Shown here piece by piece: positions 45,716 through 54,966 of a stretch of 64,000 bases of DNA. The position numbers were made by a program, and so were the translations under genes. The notes below the pieces were generated by a model. The model had not been told where the DNA came from, did no database searches, and saw only the letters and a list, made by a program, of their open reading frames with translations. Position 1 is the first letter of the stretch. Every line of letters begins with the position of its first letter. Origin of the DNA: an uncultured Kiloniellaceae bacterium (GTDB lineage Bacteria > Pseudomonadota > Alphaproteobacteria > Kiloniellales > Kiloniellaceae); the NCBI GenBank assembly GCA_947500035.1, contig CANMQP010000014.1:124001-188000 (forward strand). Reading direction: 5' to 3'.

Positions 45716-47026
45716 TTACTTTACGGAACCGGGCAGCAGGAGCTTCGGCAGCCAGAGCACGATTTCGGGCAGCAGAATAATCGTCAGCAGGATCGCCAGC
45801 ATGGGCAGCAGAATGATCACCACATCACGCAGCACCTGCACGACATTGAGACCTGCGATCGACGAGGAGATCAAAAGACAAAGCCCGTAAGGCGGCGTCA
45901 CCAGCCCGAAAGCGAGCGAGACGATCCCGATGATCGCGAAGGCCACCGGATGGATCTCAGCCGCGGTCGCGACCGGAAAAAGGACCGTGCCCAGGATGAT
46001 GATGGTCGGGATGGCATCGATAAAGAGGCCGAAGAGCAGAAACAGCGCGGCAATCACCAGCGCGGTGCCGAACTGGCCGAACTCGAGGCTGGTCATGAGA
46101 CCGACGATCAGTCTGGGTACGTTGTAGAAAGACAGCATCCACCCGAAAGCCGAGGCCGTCCCGATGGCAAAGAGCGAGATCGAAGCAAAGCGTCCCGTGT
46201 CATAGAGCACGCCGACCAGTTCGCGCGGGCTGATGCTCCGGTAGACGAAGAAGCCCAGAACGAAAGAATAAAAGGCCGCGACAATGGCGCTTTCCGTCGG
46301 CGTCACGATGCCCCCGACAATGCCGCCGATCACGAAAACCGGGGTCAGCATGGCCAGCCCTGCGCCCTTGAGCGCCCGCCAGAACTCCCCAAAGGTAGGA
46401 CGTCCCGCGGTCGGATAGTCGTAGACCTTGGCGTAGGTGTAGACGGTCGCCATGAGCGCCGCCGCGATCATCAATCCGGGGATCGCACCCGCCAGAAACA
46501 GCGCACCGACCGAAATCGACATCACGCCGCCCCAGACCACCATGAGAATGCTGGGCGGAATGATCACCCCCATGACCGAGGAACAGGCCGTGATCGCCAC
46601 GGCGAAGCGCGGATCGTAGCCCTGTTTGGTCATGGCCGGGATCAGGATCTTGCCGCAGCCCGCGGCGTCGGCGGTCGAAGAGCCGGAGATACCGGCGAAG
46701 AGCATGGAGACCGCGACATTCACCTGCCCGAGACCGCCGGGCAGCCAGCCGGTCAACACCCGTGCCAGCTCGATCAAGCGGTCGGTGATCTTGCCGGAAT
46801 TCATCAGGTTGGCGGCCAGAAGAAAGAACGGGACCGCCAGCAGGATAAAGGAATTATAGGACTGGAACATCCGGTCCATGATCAGAAAGGGTGTGAGGCG
46901 CAAATCAAGGGCCACGACAGGAATGGTCGCGATGCCCAGAGCAAAGGCAACCGGCACGCGCGCCGCCACCAGCAATACGAATCCACCCACCAGAATCAGG
47001 CAGGCGGTGCCTGTTGGGATGATCAT
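45716..47026 (-). CDS. dctM: TRAP transporter large permease DctM
   Basis: 436 residues, about 12-13 hydrophobic helices. DctM subunit carries the ion-coupled transport path of a tripartite ATP-independent periplasmic transporter. Family segments: VPFFLLAANLMNSGKITDRLI, MLFAGISGSSTADAAGCGKILIPAM, ITACSSVMGVIIPPS and FAFGLVTPPYGLCLLISS-like end. Its ATG overlaps the dctQ stop by four bases (47023-47026). Substrate unknown; proximity to dihydropyrimidinase suggests pyrimidine, hydantoin or another carboxylate or amide. Confidence 0.95.
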   Translation of the reverse strand: MIIPTGTACLILVGGFVLLVAARVPVAFALGIATIPVVALDLRLTPFLIMDRMFQSYNSFILLAVPFFLLAANLMNSGKITDRLIELARVLTGWLPGGLGQVNVAVSMLFAGISGSSTADAAGCGKILIPAMTKQGYDPRFAVAITACSSVMGVIIPPSILMVVWGGVMSISVGALFLAGAIPGLMIAAALMATVYTYAKVYDYPTAGRPTFGEFWRALKGAGLAMLTPVFVIGGIVGGIVTPTESAIVAAFYSFVLGFFVYRSISPRELVGVLYDTGRFASISLFAIGTASAFGWMLSFYNVPRLIVGLMTSLEFGQFGTALVIAALFLLFGLFIDAIPTIIILGTVLFPVATAAEIHPVAFAIIGIVSLAFGLVTPPYGLCLLISSSIAGLNVVQVLRDVVIILLPMLAILLTIILLPEIVLWLPKLLLPGSVK

Positions 47027-47517
47027 TCCGTGACCTCGTTCGATTGGCGGAAGTCACAGATCGCTTCCCAGAGACGGTAGAGCGCGAACAGCGCCCAACC
47101 GATCCCGGCAAGGGGTACGGTGATATAGATGACCAGCAGGTTCACCTGCATCATCACCGACTGCTGGATTGACCCGAATTTAGCGTAGCCGATGCCGTAG
47201 TAGGCAAAGAGGATTGCAAAGAGGCTGACCATCGCGAGAACGAAGCCGCGCTGGATCAGCTTGCCGAGGCGGGTTCTCGCGTCGGGTACGACATGCACAT
47301 CGAAGTGCGTGCCTTCCCAGACCGCGATCATGGAGCCCAGCATCACGATCCAGATGAAAATGAATTTCGCCAGTTCCTCGGTCCAGAGATAGACCGGGAT
47401 CAGACCGGTGTAGCGGGCGATCACCTGCATCGCCACCGGCACGATCAGCGCCGCGATGAGAACGCCAACGGCAAGCCGCAAGACCTGGCAAATGGCTTCC
47501 AGAGCCCGTTTAATCAT
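47023..47517 (-). CDS. dctQ: TRAP transporter small permease DctQ
   Basis: 164 residues from the ATG at 47517 (a TTG at 47529 is possible). Four hydrophobic helices, WTEELAKFIFIWIVMLGSMIAVWEGTHFDV is the DctQ signature. Coupled to dctM by a 4-bp overlap. It helps hold the binding-protein/permease complex in the membrane. Confidence 0.93.
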   Translation of the reverse strand: MIKRALEAICQVLRLAVGVLIAALIVPVAMQVIARYTGLIPVYLWTEELAKFIFIWIVMLGSMIAVWEGTHFDVHVVPDARTRLGKLIQRGFVLAMVSLFAILFAYYGIGYAKFGSIQQSVMMQVNLLVIYITVPLAGIGWALFALYRLWEAICDFRQSNEVTE

Positions 47518-47679
47518 GACGATATCCAACGCAGGTTAGCTGAAGGAAGAAAAGTCCAGAGTCTGTGTTTCATGCGGAAAGACAAACACGGCCTGGCGCT
47601 TAAGCCAACAAGGTTGAGAACCTGCAAAAGACGATCAAGGTTACCATAGCTTATGCGTTCTCAACCCGGAACCATCCGC

Positions 47680-47714
47680 AAAAAAAGTCTCCGCAGCCGG
47701 AGGGCCGCGGAGAC
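47680..47714 (-). terminator. Terminator after dctP
   Basis: On the minus strand, GTCTCCGC (47707-47714 complement) pairs with GCGGAGAC (47687-47694 complement) across a GC-rich inner part, then a run of seven T (plus-strand A 47680-47686). It separates dctP from dctQM, so expression of the binding protein can differ from the permease. Confidence 0.75.
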
Positions 47715-47730
47715 CAGTGCGGTCGAGCAA

Positions 47731-48732
47731 TTACTTTTCGCGGATCGCTTGAAGCAGATCTTCCGCGCCCAGCTCCTTGGCATAGCTGTCCTGAACCGGG
47801 ATCACCAGATCGAGCAGCTTCGCGCGTTCGGCGAAGGGATGCACCTGGATCTGCTTGGCAGCTTCCATCTGCTTCAGTTTCTCGCCATCCTGACGGGACT
47901 CCAGTTCGCGGCCATACTCACCCGCTTCCTTGCCGGCACGCAGAACCACCTCCTGCATTTCAGGGGAGAGCTTCGCGAAGGACTTGCCGCTGAAGAGGAT
48001 CGGACGCACGGTGATCGAATGCTGGGTCAGGGTCACATGCGGCGCGACCTCGAAGAACTTGTACTGCAGGAGGCTCGCGGATTCATTCTCTAGCCCATCG
48101 ACGACACCGGTTTGAATGGCGTTGTAGACTTCGGAATAGGCAATGGCGGAAGGCGCCGCCGTCAGAGCCTCGAAGACGCGGGCCTGGATCGGCGCGCCCA
48201 TGACGCGCATCTTGTGACCCGCCAGCTCCTCCATGTTGGAGATCTGCTTGTTCGAGATCAGGTTGCGGGTACCGCCGCCTGCATAGCCGATCACCTTGAT
48301 GTCGGCGCGCTCGAGAATTACGTCTTCCAGGGGCTTCAGCACGCCACTCGAGAGTACCGCGTTCCAGTGATCGAGGTCGCGGAAAACAAAGGGCATGTCC
48401 ATCAAGGGAACCGAGGGCGCGAAGCGTGCAAGATTGGACGGCGCCGCGATGGCGTAGTCGATGGCGACGCCCTGGTTCAGGAAATTGATGTAGTCCGGCT
48501 CGATGCCCAGCTCGCTGTTGCCACGCAGATCGAACGCGATGTCCTTGCCCGAGTATTCATTCACCAGCTCGCCAAAGCGGATCAGGGTTTTGCTGTAGGC
48601 GTGCTCGTTATCGAAGAGGCTGGCGCCGCGGAACGTCATGTCGGCGGCCTGGACGGCCGTTGCCGAAACGGCCAGGGCGCCAGCGAATGCGGTGCCCTGA
48701 AGCAATTTTTTCCCGCTGTTAAATAGGGTCAT
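47731..48732 (-). CDS. dctP: TRAP transporter substrate-binding protein DctP
   Basis: 333 residues with signal peptide 1-29 (ALAVSATAVQA). DctP fold: ELGIEPDYINFLNQGVAIDYAI, MPFVFRDLDHWNAVL, GGTRNLISNKQI, MRVMGAPIQARVFEALTAAPSAIAYSEVYNAIQTGVVDGLENE (the last block is the strongest family marker, with the carboxylate-contacting Arg in KMRVMG). Transcribed leftward ahead of dctQM with a terminator between. The divergent GntR gene is its likely regulator. Substrate class not determinable. Confidence 0.95.
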   Translation of the reverse strand: MTLFNSGKKLLQGTAFAGALAVSATAVQAADMTFRGASLFDNEHAYSKTLIRFGELVNEYSGKDIAFDLRGNSELGIEPDYINFLNQGVAIDYAIAAPSNLARFAPSVPLMDMPFVFRDLDHWNAVLSSGVLKPLEDVILERADIKVIGYAGGGTRNLISNKQISNMEELAGHKMRVMGAPIQARVFEALTAAPSAIAYSEVYNAIQTGVVDGLENESASLLQYKFFEVAPHVTLTQHSITVRPILFSGKSFAKLSPEMQEVVLRAGKEAGEYGRELESRQDGEKLKQMEAAKQIQVHPFAERAKLLDLVIPVQDSYAKELGAEDLLQAIREK

Positions 48733-49045
48733 GTGTATCCTCCCAAATACCTGTCGGCCGCGCCTACACGACTGTGGAGCGGTCTATTTTTTTATCGATT
48801 GAAACTCGAGACAAACACGTCATTCAGCGTTCGTCAACAAATATGCCGACTAGTATGGTAATTTTTGCGGATATCGGGTATCTTTCAACGGCCTTGGTGT
48901 TTTGCTTACCGTTTTCCAGTGACGATGCCGGCCCTTTCGCCCGCGGGCGGGAGCATTTTCTGTTCGTCAGAGGTGTGATAACGTCGCAATCCGTTGCCTG
49001 ATGTTTACAAGGTTTCGAAGGCTTAAAGGCAGTTTGGGGTGCCAC

Positions 49046-49735
49046 ATGAACGTTCAATACCCGGCCCGTACAGCGGAGCGGCGAACTTCCGCAGACGATA
49101 TTTTCGAGCGCCTGCGCTCGGATATCGTGAACCTGCGTCTGGCGCCCGGCACGAAACTCTCCGAGGTGGAAGTGGCGAAGCACAGCGACGTGTCGCGTCA
49201 GCCGGTCCGCGAAGCCTTCATCCGCCTGAACAACATGAAGCTTGTGCAGGTTCGCCCCCAGAAGGCGACGCTGGTACGGAAGATTTCGGTCAAGGATATC
49301 CTCAACACCCGCTTTATCCGCACGGCGATTGAGGTCGAAGTCGTCCGCAAGGCCTGCGAAGCTGCGCAGCAGGAGGATCTTGCGCGGATCGAAGGTAACC
49401 TCAAGGCACAAAAGCGGGCCGCGAATAAGCGCGACACGGACCTGTTCCACCAACTCGATTACGAGTTCCACCACTTGATTTGCATCGCGGCCAAGGTCGA
49501 ATTCGCTTTTGCCGCCATCGAACAGAATAAGTCTCACGTGGACCGGCTTTGTATGCTGAGTCTCGCGAACAAAGACGGCATGCTGGAACTCTACCGCGAC
49601 CACTCCGGGATCTTCGAAGCGCTCAAACAACGGGATGAAGATGCCATTGTGGCGGCGACGCGGTTACACCTCACCCGTCTGGACGAAACCCTTGAGACTG
49701 CGCAGAAAAACCGGCCCGAGTTTTTCGAGGAATAG
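49046..49735 (+). CDS. GntR-family (FadR/FCD type) transcriptional regulator
   Basis: 229 residues from the ATG at 49046 (an ATG at 49001 would add 15 residues). Winged HTH with FERLRSDIVNLRLAPGTKLSEVEVAKHSDVSRQPVREAFIRLNNMKLVQVRPQKATLVRKIS and a C-terminal all-helical FCD ligand domain (FIRTAIEVEVVRKACEA, DYEFHHLICIAAK, HSGIFEALKQRDEDAIVAATRLHL) whose His and Asp residues usually bind a metal and an organic acid. Divergent from dctP, so it probably controls the TRAP transporter. Confidence 0.93.
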   Translation: MNVQYPARTAERRTSADDIFERLRSDIVNLRLAPGTKLSEVEVAKHSDVSRQPVREAFIRLNNMKLVQVRPQKATLVRKISVKDILNTRFIRTAIEVEVVRKACEAAQQEDLARIEGNLKAQKRAANKRDTDLFHQLDYEFHHLICIAAKVEFAFAAIEQNKSHVDRLCMLSLANKDGMLELYRDHSGIFEALKQRDEDAIVAATRLHLTRLDETLETAQKNRPEFFEE

Positions 49736-50040
49736 CAGTTGGCTGGAAACGCCGTGGCCGCCTCGGATCATCACTTCCGGACGGAGAAACACGCGAGACC
49801 TGTGGCGGAACCCTGCCCCGCTCCGCACGCGGCGACCGTCTCAGCTTTTCCACCCCGGTGCAGTAATCATTGGGCAGGAATCATCGGGCGGCAATCCCGG
49901 GCGAGCAACTTGAGTTTAGCTTGACAGGCCTGGGACACTACCATACCAGTCGAACTCGAAATGCATCTATTGGCAAACAGCAAATGCTGTAACAGCAACT
50001 CCGCCCAAATTGACTTGGGCGACAGTGGGAGGAAGTCTCG
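49736..50040. other. 305-bp gap before the SDR gene
   Basis: No gene or strong hairpin recognised. GGGAGGAAG precedes the SDR start as its ribosome site. Confidence 0.4.
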
Positions 50041-50790
50041 ATGAACCTGAAGGGAAAAGTAGCGATCGTGACCGGCGGCGGCCGTGATATCGGCCGCGCC
50101 TGCGTGATGCGCCTGGCGGAAGAAGGCGTGAAGGTTGCCATCAACTACCACTCCAGCAGCGAAGGCGCCGCCTCAGCGGTGAAGGAAATCGAGGCCAAAG
50201 GCGGCGAAGCTTTCGCCCTGCAGGGCGACATGACAAACCCGGCCGATGTTGAAAAGCTCGTGAGTGCCACCCGCACAACGTTCGGCGAAGAGATCCACGT
50301 GCTGATGCATGTGACCGGCGGCCTTGTGGCCCGCAAACGCATCGAGGAAATGGACCTGGAACACTACCAGCGGGTCATGGATCTGAACACCACCTCCCTC
50401 TTCCTGATCGTCAAGGCCGTCGAACCCTACATGCCGGAAGGCAGCGCGATCGTCCCCATGGCCTCTCAGGCCGGCCGGGACGGTGGCGGACCGGGCGCCG
50501 TGGCCTATGCCACCTCGAAAGGCGCGGTCATGACCATGACCCGCGGCCTGGCCAAGGAATTCGGCCCGCGCATCAGGGTCAACGCCCTCTGCCCGGGCAT
50601 GATCGACACCGACTTCCACAATATTTTCACCAAGCCGGAAGTCCGCACCCACGTGGCCAACGTCAGCCCGGTGAAGCGCGAAGGCACCTCCGAAGACACC
50701 GCTAACCTGGCCGTCTTCCTGGCCTCCGACCAGTCGGCCTTCATGACCGGCGCCTGCGTCGACATCAACGGCGGCATGCTCTTCTCCTGA
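50041..50790 (+). CDS. Short-chain dehydrogenase/reductase
   Basis: 249 residues. Classical SDR: NAD(P) loop [11 protein letters not shown] near residue 11, catalytic Ser in MASQAG and Tyr-x3-Lys in AYATSK, C-terminal [11 protein letters not shown] and [25 protein letters not shown]. The length and motifs are like FabG and sugar or gluconate 3/5-dehydrogenases; the atypical HVTGG in place of the usual NNAG is notable. Substrate unknown. A bidirectional hairpin follows. Confidence 0.9.
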   Translation: MNLKGKVAIVTGGGRDIGRACVMRLAEEGVKVAINYHSSSEGAASAVKEIEAKGGEAFALQGDMTNPADVEKLVSATRTTFGEEIHVLMHVTGGLVARKRIEEMDLEHYQRVMDLNTTSLFLIVKAVEPYMPEGSAIVPMASQAGRDGGGPGAVAYATSKGAVMTMTRGLAKEFGPRIRVNALCPGMIDTDFHNIFTKPEVRTHVANVSPVKREGTSEDTANLAVFLASDQSAFMTGACVDINGGMLFS

Positions 50791-50816
50791 TTCTCAGAGA
50801 GTCTTCTCTGCGCCAC

Positions 50817-50858
50817 AAAAAAAGCGCGCATTGACGAGGGGTCGTCGGTGCGCGCTTT
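50817..50858. terminator. Bidirectional terminator between SDR and TIMP-like gene
   Basis: Long hairpin: GCGCGCA (50824-50830) pairs with TGCGCGC (50849-50855) around an inner GACGA/TCGTC stem; A7 on the left (T7 on the minus strand) and TTT on the right. The stronger T run serves the leftward gene at 51005. Confidence 0.75.
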
Positions 50859-51004
50859 GCATTGGGCGAATAGTGGTTACGTTTCCAGCGCGGCAACCAC
50901 CGTGCCTCATGAGTTCGGCTGCGGAGAATGCTTCTCTCCATGGACCAACTCGGGCAGGAACCATGTTTGGCCAAGCTCAGGCCATTGGGAATGAGCGGCA
51001 GCCG

Positions 51005-51457
51005 CTACTGCAGTTGGTTCAAGAGATACCAGTACTTTGGGTGAAGGTGAGACCGACCGTGATAAGCCATCATGGAACAGTAATGGACACTGGCTATTAC
51101 CAGACCGTCCTCGCTGACCCCCTCGCGTTCGGCAAAAACCAAGATCGGCATACCACCATTAAACCGTCGTCCAGATAAATCACCGGCACGGGTATTGGTG
51201 AGCGTTACAATGACAGACTTATCCTCTATGCCCTTATAGGCCCAGAGCACTTTGAACTTGCCTATCCATTCCCGTTTATCCCGATCAACGCGCGGGCGTC
51301 CTTGCAGCGAGCCATAGAACACCACGTCCGAATTGCGAATGTGTTCTTGTACACCAGGCTTACGGCAGCTCAGAGCCTCAGCCGTGCTGGCACCGAACAC
51401 GATGGCCAATAGCATACTGCCAAACAGAAGTAGGTTTCGCAGCTTGCCAACAATCAT
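51005..51457 (-). CDS. Secreted protein resembling the netrin/TIMP-like fold
   Basis: 150 residues from the ATG at 51457. Signal peptide about 1-29 (LLLFGSMLLAIVFGASTAEA) followed at once by LSCRKPGVQEHIRNSDVVFYGSLQGR, a pattern seen in bacterial TIMP/netrin-like domains (Cys just after cleavage and a helix ending with a (D)VVF-G strand), then FKVLWAYKGIEDKSVIVTL and a late Cys (VHYCSMM) that may form a disulfide with the first. No enzyme motif. Assignment is tentative and the function is unknown. Confidence 0.65.
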   Translation of the reverse strand: MIVGKLRNLLLFGSMLLAIVFGASTAEALSCRKPGVQEHIRNSDVVFYGSLQGRPRVDRDKREWIGKFKVLWAYKGIEDKSVIVTLTNTRAGDLSGRRFNGGMPILVFAEREGVSEDGLVIASVHYCSMMAYHGRSHLHPKYWYLLNQLQ

Positions 51458-51657
51458 ACCTGAAGCGCCCAAAAAAACCTTCTCCTAAGAGCTCATTTGA
51501 AACTGCAGGAGCAGCGAACAACAGAACAACGCAAGAGCTTAAAGTTTTCTGAAGACGGGGAAATTCAGTGACCAACCGGTCAATAGCTGAGGGACCTACT
51601 GAAAAGAACTTACTGCCCAATTGGAGATCAGGCATGATTGGGCCATTGCAACGCCCC

Positions 51658-51786
51658 CTAACTGCTGCTCTTTCCCTTCTTGTCCGAAGCCTGAAGCGAG
51701 ACCCACCAGATCGCGGCAGCCCCGATAAAAAAGTGCCCCAGCCCGGCAAAGAAGAGACAGAGGAACAGCATCGGTGAGATCGCCAT
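51658..51786 (-). CDS. 42-residue single-helix membrane protein
   Basis: ATG at 51786 with GGGAG six bases upstream; stop at 51658. One hydrophobic span (about 6-27, MLFLCLFFAGLGHFFIGAAAIWW) and a charged tail (SDKKGKSSS). The strong ribosome site and the composition make it a credible microprotein although it is short. It is downstream of nothing co-directional except the leftward genes at 52020 and beyond. Function unknown. Confidence 0.6.
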   Translation of the reverse strand: MAISPMLFLCLFFAGLGHFFIGAAAIWWVSLQASDKKGKSSS

Positions 51787-52019
51787 ATCATACTCCCGTA
51801 AGTAATCGAAACCTGACCGGAAAGACGTGCATATAGGTCGAGGCCACTGCCGGTCAGGAGATCACGAATTCGGTTGCAGTTCTTTGATGTCGCTCAAACC
51901 CGAGGCAGGCCGGTCCGGCCGATCCAGCTCAAGGAGTAGGTATTGCTCCACTCCATTGAGACAGGAAAAAGATACTAGCCGGGAAGCCCGGAGCGGGGTG
52001 AAGAGCGACCGCACAGCGA

Positions 52020-52775
52020 TCAAACCTGTGCGCGGTTTGCGAAGTCGGCCATGGCGGTGAAGTAAGGTCCCGGGCCGTGGCTGATACGCGCCACACCGAG
52101 CGCCGCCATCTCGTCGCTTGAGGGGGCGCCCTCCTTCATCATGCAGTTGACCGGCAGAGTGACCGCTTCGCAGACACTGCGGATCAGCGCCGGATCGGTC
52201 AGACCGGGAACAAAAAAGCCGCTCGCACCCGCTTCGGCATAGGCCGCCGCGCGCGCTGTCGCTTCGGCCACAAGGCTCTCGTGTTTGCCGGCATCCTTCT
52301 CCTTCAGGAAAAGATCCGTGCGGGCATTGATGAAAAGCGGTACGCCGGTGGCCTCGGCGGCCTGGCGCGCTGCGGCGATCCTGGCGGACTGAGCGTCGAT
52401 GGAATGGAGCCCTTCGCCGCCGACAACCTGGTCCTCGAAGTTGATCCCGATCGCGCCGGCCTCGATCACACGGGTGACGTTGGCGGCAACCCCATCCGGC
52501 GCCTCGGCATAGCAGCCTTCGAAGTCGACGGTCAGCGGCAGCTCGACGGTTTCGGCGATACGTCCGGCGATCTGCAGCAGGAATTCCATTGGGATCTTCT
52601 GTCCATCCGGATAGCCCTGCGCCGCCGCGACCGACCAGCTTCCTGTCGCAACCGCTTTGGCTCCCGCCTTGGCCAGCACCTTGGCGCCGCCGGCATCCCA
52701 GATGTTGTAGAGCACCAGCGGCTGCCCGGGGACATGCAGCTTGGCAAAATCGAGGGCTTTCTGGGCTTGTGACAT
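52020..52775 (-). CDS. Isocitrate lyase/PEP mutase family enzyme
   Basis: 251 residues, the length of the small subgroup of the family (oxaloacetate decarboxylase, PEP phosphonomutase, methylisocitrate lyase relatives). Fold markers: YNIWDAGGAKVLAKAGAKAVATGS, VDFEGCYA, GINFEDQV (Asp/Glu metal ligands), INARTD and a C-terminal barrel. The KKCGH motif of isocitrate lyase is absent. Chemistry (cleavage or formation of C-C or C-P bonds at a 2-oxo acid) can only be inferred from family. Divergent from nsrR-like gene. Confidence 0.85.
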   Translation of the reverse strand: MSQAQKALDFAKLHVPGQPLVLYNIWDAGGAKVLAKAGAKAVATGSWSVAAAQGYPDGQKIPMEFLLQIAGRIAETVELPLTVDFEGCYAEAPDGVAANVTRVIEAGAIGINFEDQVVGGEGLHSIDAQSARIAAARQAAEATGVPLFINARTDLFLKEKDAGKHESLVAEATARAAAYAEAGASGFFVPGLTDPALIRSVCEAVTLPVNCMMKEGAPSSDEMAALGVARISHGPGPYFTAMADFANRAQV

Positions 52776-52974
52776 GATTTTCTCCTCTTAGGGTCGATGT
52801 GCATTTGGAGGCCGGATAATGCGACATTGAAGTAACAGTCAGGGCGCCGGGACGCCAGATGGCGCGTGATTATGACGTCCGAAAGAAGCCAGTTCACGCC
52901 TTTCAGTTGCGTGCTGAACCTCAGGCTTTGCAACTCAAATTGATCTGCCGCCTGCAATCTGTCATGAATTCATA

Positions 52975-53421
52975 ATGCAACTCACGGCTTTCACTGACTA
53001 CTCTCTCCGAGCCCTTATCTACCTCGCCGTGAGCGACGGCAGGCAGGTCAGCTCCCGAGAGATCGCCGAAAGCTACGGCATCTCGGTTCATCACGTTGCC
53101 AAGGTGTGCAAGTGGCTGGTGAACGAGGGTTATGCCTCCGCCACGCGCGGCAAAGGCGGCGGCCTGCGGCTGGCGATTGCCCCCGAGAAGATCAAAATCG
53201 GCGAGGTGGTCCGGCGGGCCGAGCGCGGCACCGGACTGGTTGAGTGCATGCGCGGCAATGATGGAAATTGCGCCATAGAGGGCGCCTGCGGCCTGATCGC
53301 CGCCTTAAACGACGCCCATCGCGCCTTCTTCGAGACGCTCGACCGCTACAGTCTGGCCGACGCCACCGCCAATAAGCGCGGCATCGCCAAGCTCCTGCGC
53401 CAGCTGGAACTCGAGACCTAA
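52975..53421 (+). CDS. nsrR: Rrf2-family regulator, NsrR-type
   Basis: 148 residues. Winged HTH (TDYSLRALIYLAV, HHVAKVCKWLVNEGYASATRGKGGGLRLA) and the three cysteines of the NsrR iron-sulfur site (Cys91, Cys99 and Cys105 in ECMRGNDGNCAIEGACGL). NsrR senses nitric oxide and derepresses NO detoxification genes. The ATG is followed by MQLT as in NsrR proteins. Upstream a perfect palindrome ATGAATTCAT covers the start region and may be its own or its neighbour's operator. Adjacent candidate targets are the ICL-family gene and the DoxX-like gene. Confidence 0.9.
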   Translation: MQLTAFTDYSLRALIYLAVSDGRQVSSREIAESYGISVHHVAKVCKWLVNEGYASATRGKGGGLRLAIAPEKIKIGEVVRRAERGTGLVECMRGNDGNCAIEGACGLIAALNDAHRAFFETLDRYSLADATANKRGIAKLLRQLELET

Positions 53422-53612
53422 GAGTTGTGTCCGGCCCTCAAGGGGGCTTTTCCGGCGTGTTGTCGTGGCAGCTTCCAGCGATCCTTACAGATCACATTCC
53501 CGCGAGGGGACCCTTTTTCCCGAGAGGTCCCGGCCCATATCCACGTCGTTGGGACCGGCGAAAGCCCCCTAACACAGTGAAATGCTGTAGAAAAAACGGA
53601 GTGCTCAAACCG

Positions 53613-54029
53613 ATGCCCAAGTTCCTGACGCCCACGGCAAGCCCCGCCGCCGTTCTGCCCATTCTGAGATGGAGCATCGCGATCTTCATGCTGGTCTGGT
53701 CCATCGACAAACTCATCATACCCGAAGATTTCATCGGACTCTTCCAGCATTTCTACGGCGCATCTTTCGGCGTCAACACGATCCTTGCCATCGGCGCGGT
53801 GCAGACGGCTCTGATTCTCGCCTTCGCGCTCGGCCTCTACCGGACGATCACCTACGGCCTGATGCTGCTGATGAACGCCGTCACGGTCGTGGTGTCCCTG
53901 CCCCAGATCCTCGACCCCTACGGCGGCGGCAGCAATCAGCTCTTCTTCGCTTCGGTACCGGTGTTGGCCGCCTGTCTGGTTCTTTTCCTCTTGCGCGAGC
54001 AGGACACGAAACTGGTCCTAAAGCGCTGA
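53613..54029 (+). CDS. DoxX-like membrane protein
   Basis: 138 residues from the ATG at 53613. Four hydrophobic helices; opening LPILRWSIAIFMLVWSIDKLIIPEDFIGLFQHFYG is characteristic of DoxX/DoxD-like and related four-helix redox-linked membrane proteins. It follows the NsrR-type gene with a 191-bp gap. A role with respiration or NO response is possible but not shown. Confidence 0.75.
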   Translation: MPKFLTPTASPAAVLPILRWSIAIFMLVWSIDKLIIPEDFIGLFQHFYGASFGVNTILAIGAVQTALILAFALGLYRTITYGLMLLMNAVTVVVSLPQILDPYGGGSNQLFFASVPVLAACLVLFLLREQDTKLVLKR

Positions 54030-54099
54030 CCCTTCATGACGGATTGACATGGCCCTGTCCTCCGTGACTTCAATGTCGCTGTGCAGCAGGAGCAGGGCC

Positions 54100-54966
54100 A
54101 TGACAATGTTGAATAGAGCGGCGCGCGACGTATCACTGGAGATAAGTCCTGAAGCCATTGCCGGCTTCCGCCGCGACGGCGTAGTTCCGTTGCGCAAGGT
54201 CTTTGCGCCGGAGTGGATCGAAGGTCTGCGCTCCGGGATCAAGGCCGACCTAGAGCACCCAAGCCCCAATCTGACCAACCACTGCAAGGAACCGGACGCA
54301 CCCGCTTACTGGGAAGACTTCTGGTGCTGGTCTCATGTCCCGGCCTTCGAGGACTTCGTCCGGCATTCGCCCTGTGCTGCGATCGCCGCGCAGCTGCTGG
54401 GTGCGAAACGGATCAATCTGGTGATGGACAACTGGTTCCTGCGCGAAGCGGGTAGCTCTTCACGCCCGCCCTTTCACCACGATATTTCCTACTTCGACTT
54501 TGCCGGTTCCATGTGCGTGCTCTGGCTGCCGCTGGAGCCCGTCAGCAAGGAGAATGGCATTTCCTTCGTGCGGGGGTCCCACCTCTGGGACAAACATTTC
54601 CTGCGGGTGCGTTTCGATGATGGACATCATGCTGGTGACGCACCGCAGGTCGTAAAGGGCGTGCGCTATGACCTGCCGCCCGATATCGAGGGCGACCCCG
54701 GCGCTTATGACCTGGTGCAGTTCGATCTGGAGCTGGGCGACTGCATCTTTTTCGACATGCGCACGCTGCACGGCAGCCTCTCCACCAGCACACCCAGCGA
54801 GACGGTCCACCGCTACACCCTGCGCATGACAGCGGAAGACGGAGAGATCCGCTACCGCGGCGACTGGGCGAAGGAAGAACGCGCCTTGTTCGAAGCTGCG
54901 GGCTACAGCGACGGTGACGCCATCGCGGGCGATTTCTTTCCGCAGCTCTGGCCGGAAGTTAGTTAA
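54100..54966 (+). CDS. Phytanoyl-CoA dioxygenase (PhyH) family oxygenase
   Basis: 288 residues from the ATG at 54100 (GGAG-rich stretch upstream). Fe(II)/2-oxoglutarate oxygenase: His126-x-Asp128 (FHHDISYF) and distal His224 (RTLHGSLS) coordinate iron, and an Arg in HRYTLR (near 238-242) binds 2-oxoglutarate. PhyH-family members hydroxylate small molecules; the substrate cannot be inferred. It overlaps the convergent MarR gene by 8 bp. Confidence 0.88.
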   Translation: MTMLNRAARDVSLEISPEAIAGFRRDGVVPLRKVFAPEWIEGLRSGIKADLEHPSPNLTNHCKEPDAPAYWEDFWCWSHVPAFEDFVRHSPCAAIAAQLLGAKRINLVMDNWFLREAGSSSRPPFHHDISYFDFAGSMCVLWLPLEPVSKENGISFVRGSHLWDKHFLRVRFDDGHHAGDAPQVVKGVRYDLPPDIEGDPGAYDLVQFDLELGDCIFFDMRTLHGSLSTSTPSETVHRYTLRMTAEDGEIRYRGDWAKEERALFEAAGYSDGDAIAGDFFPQLWPEVS

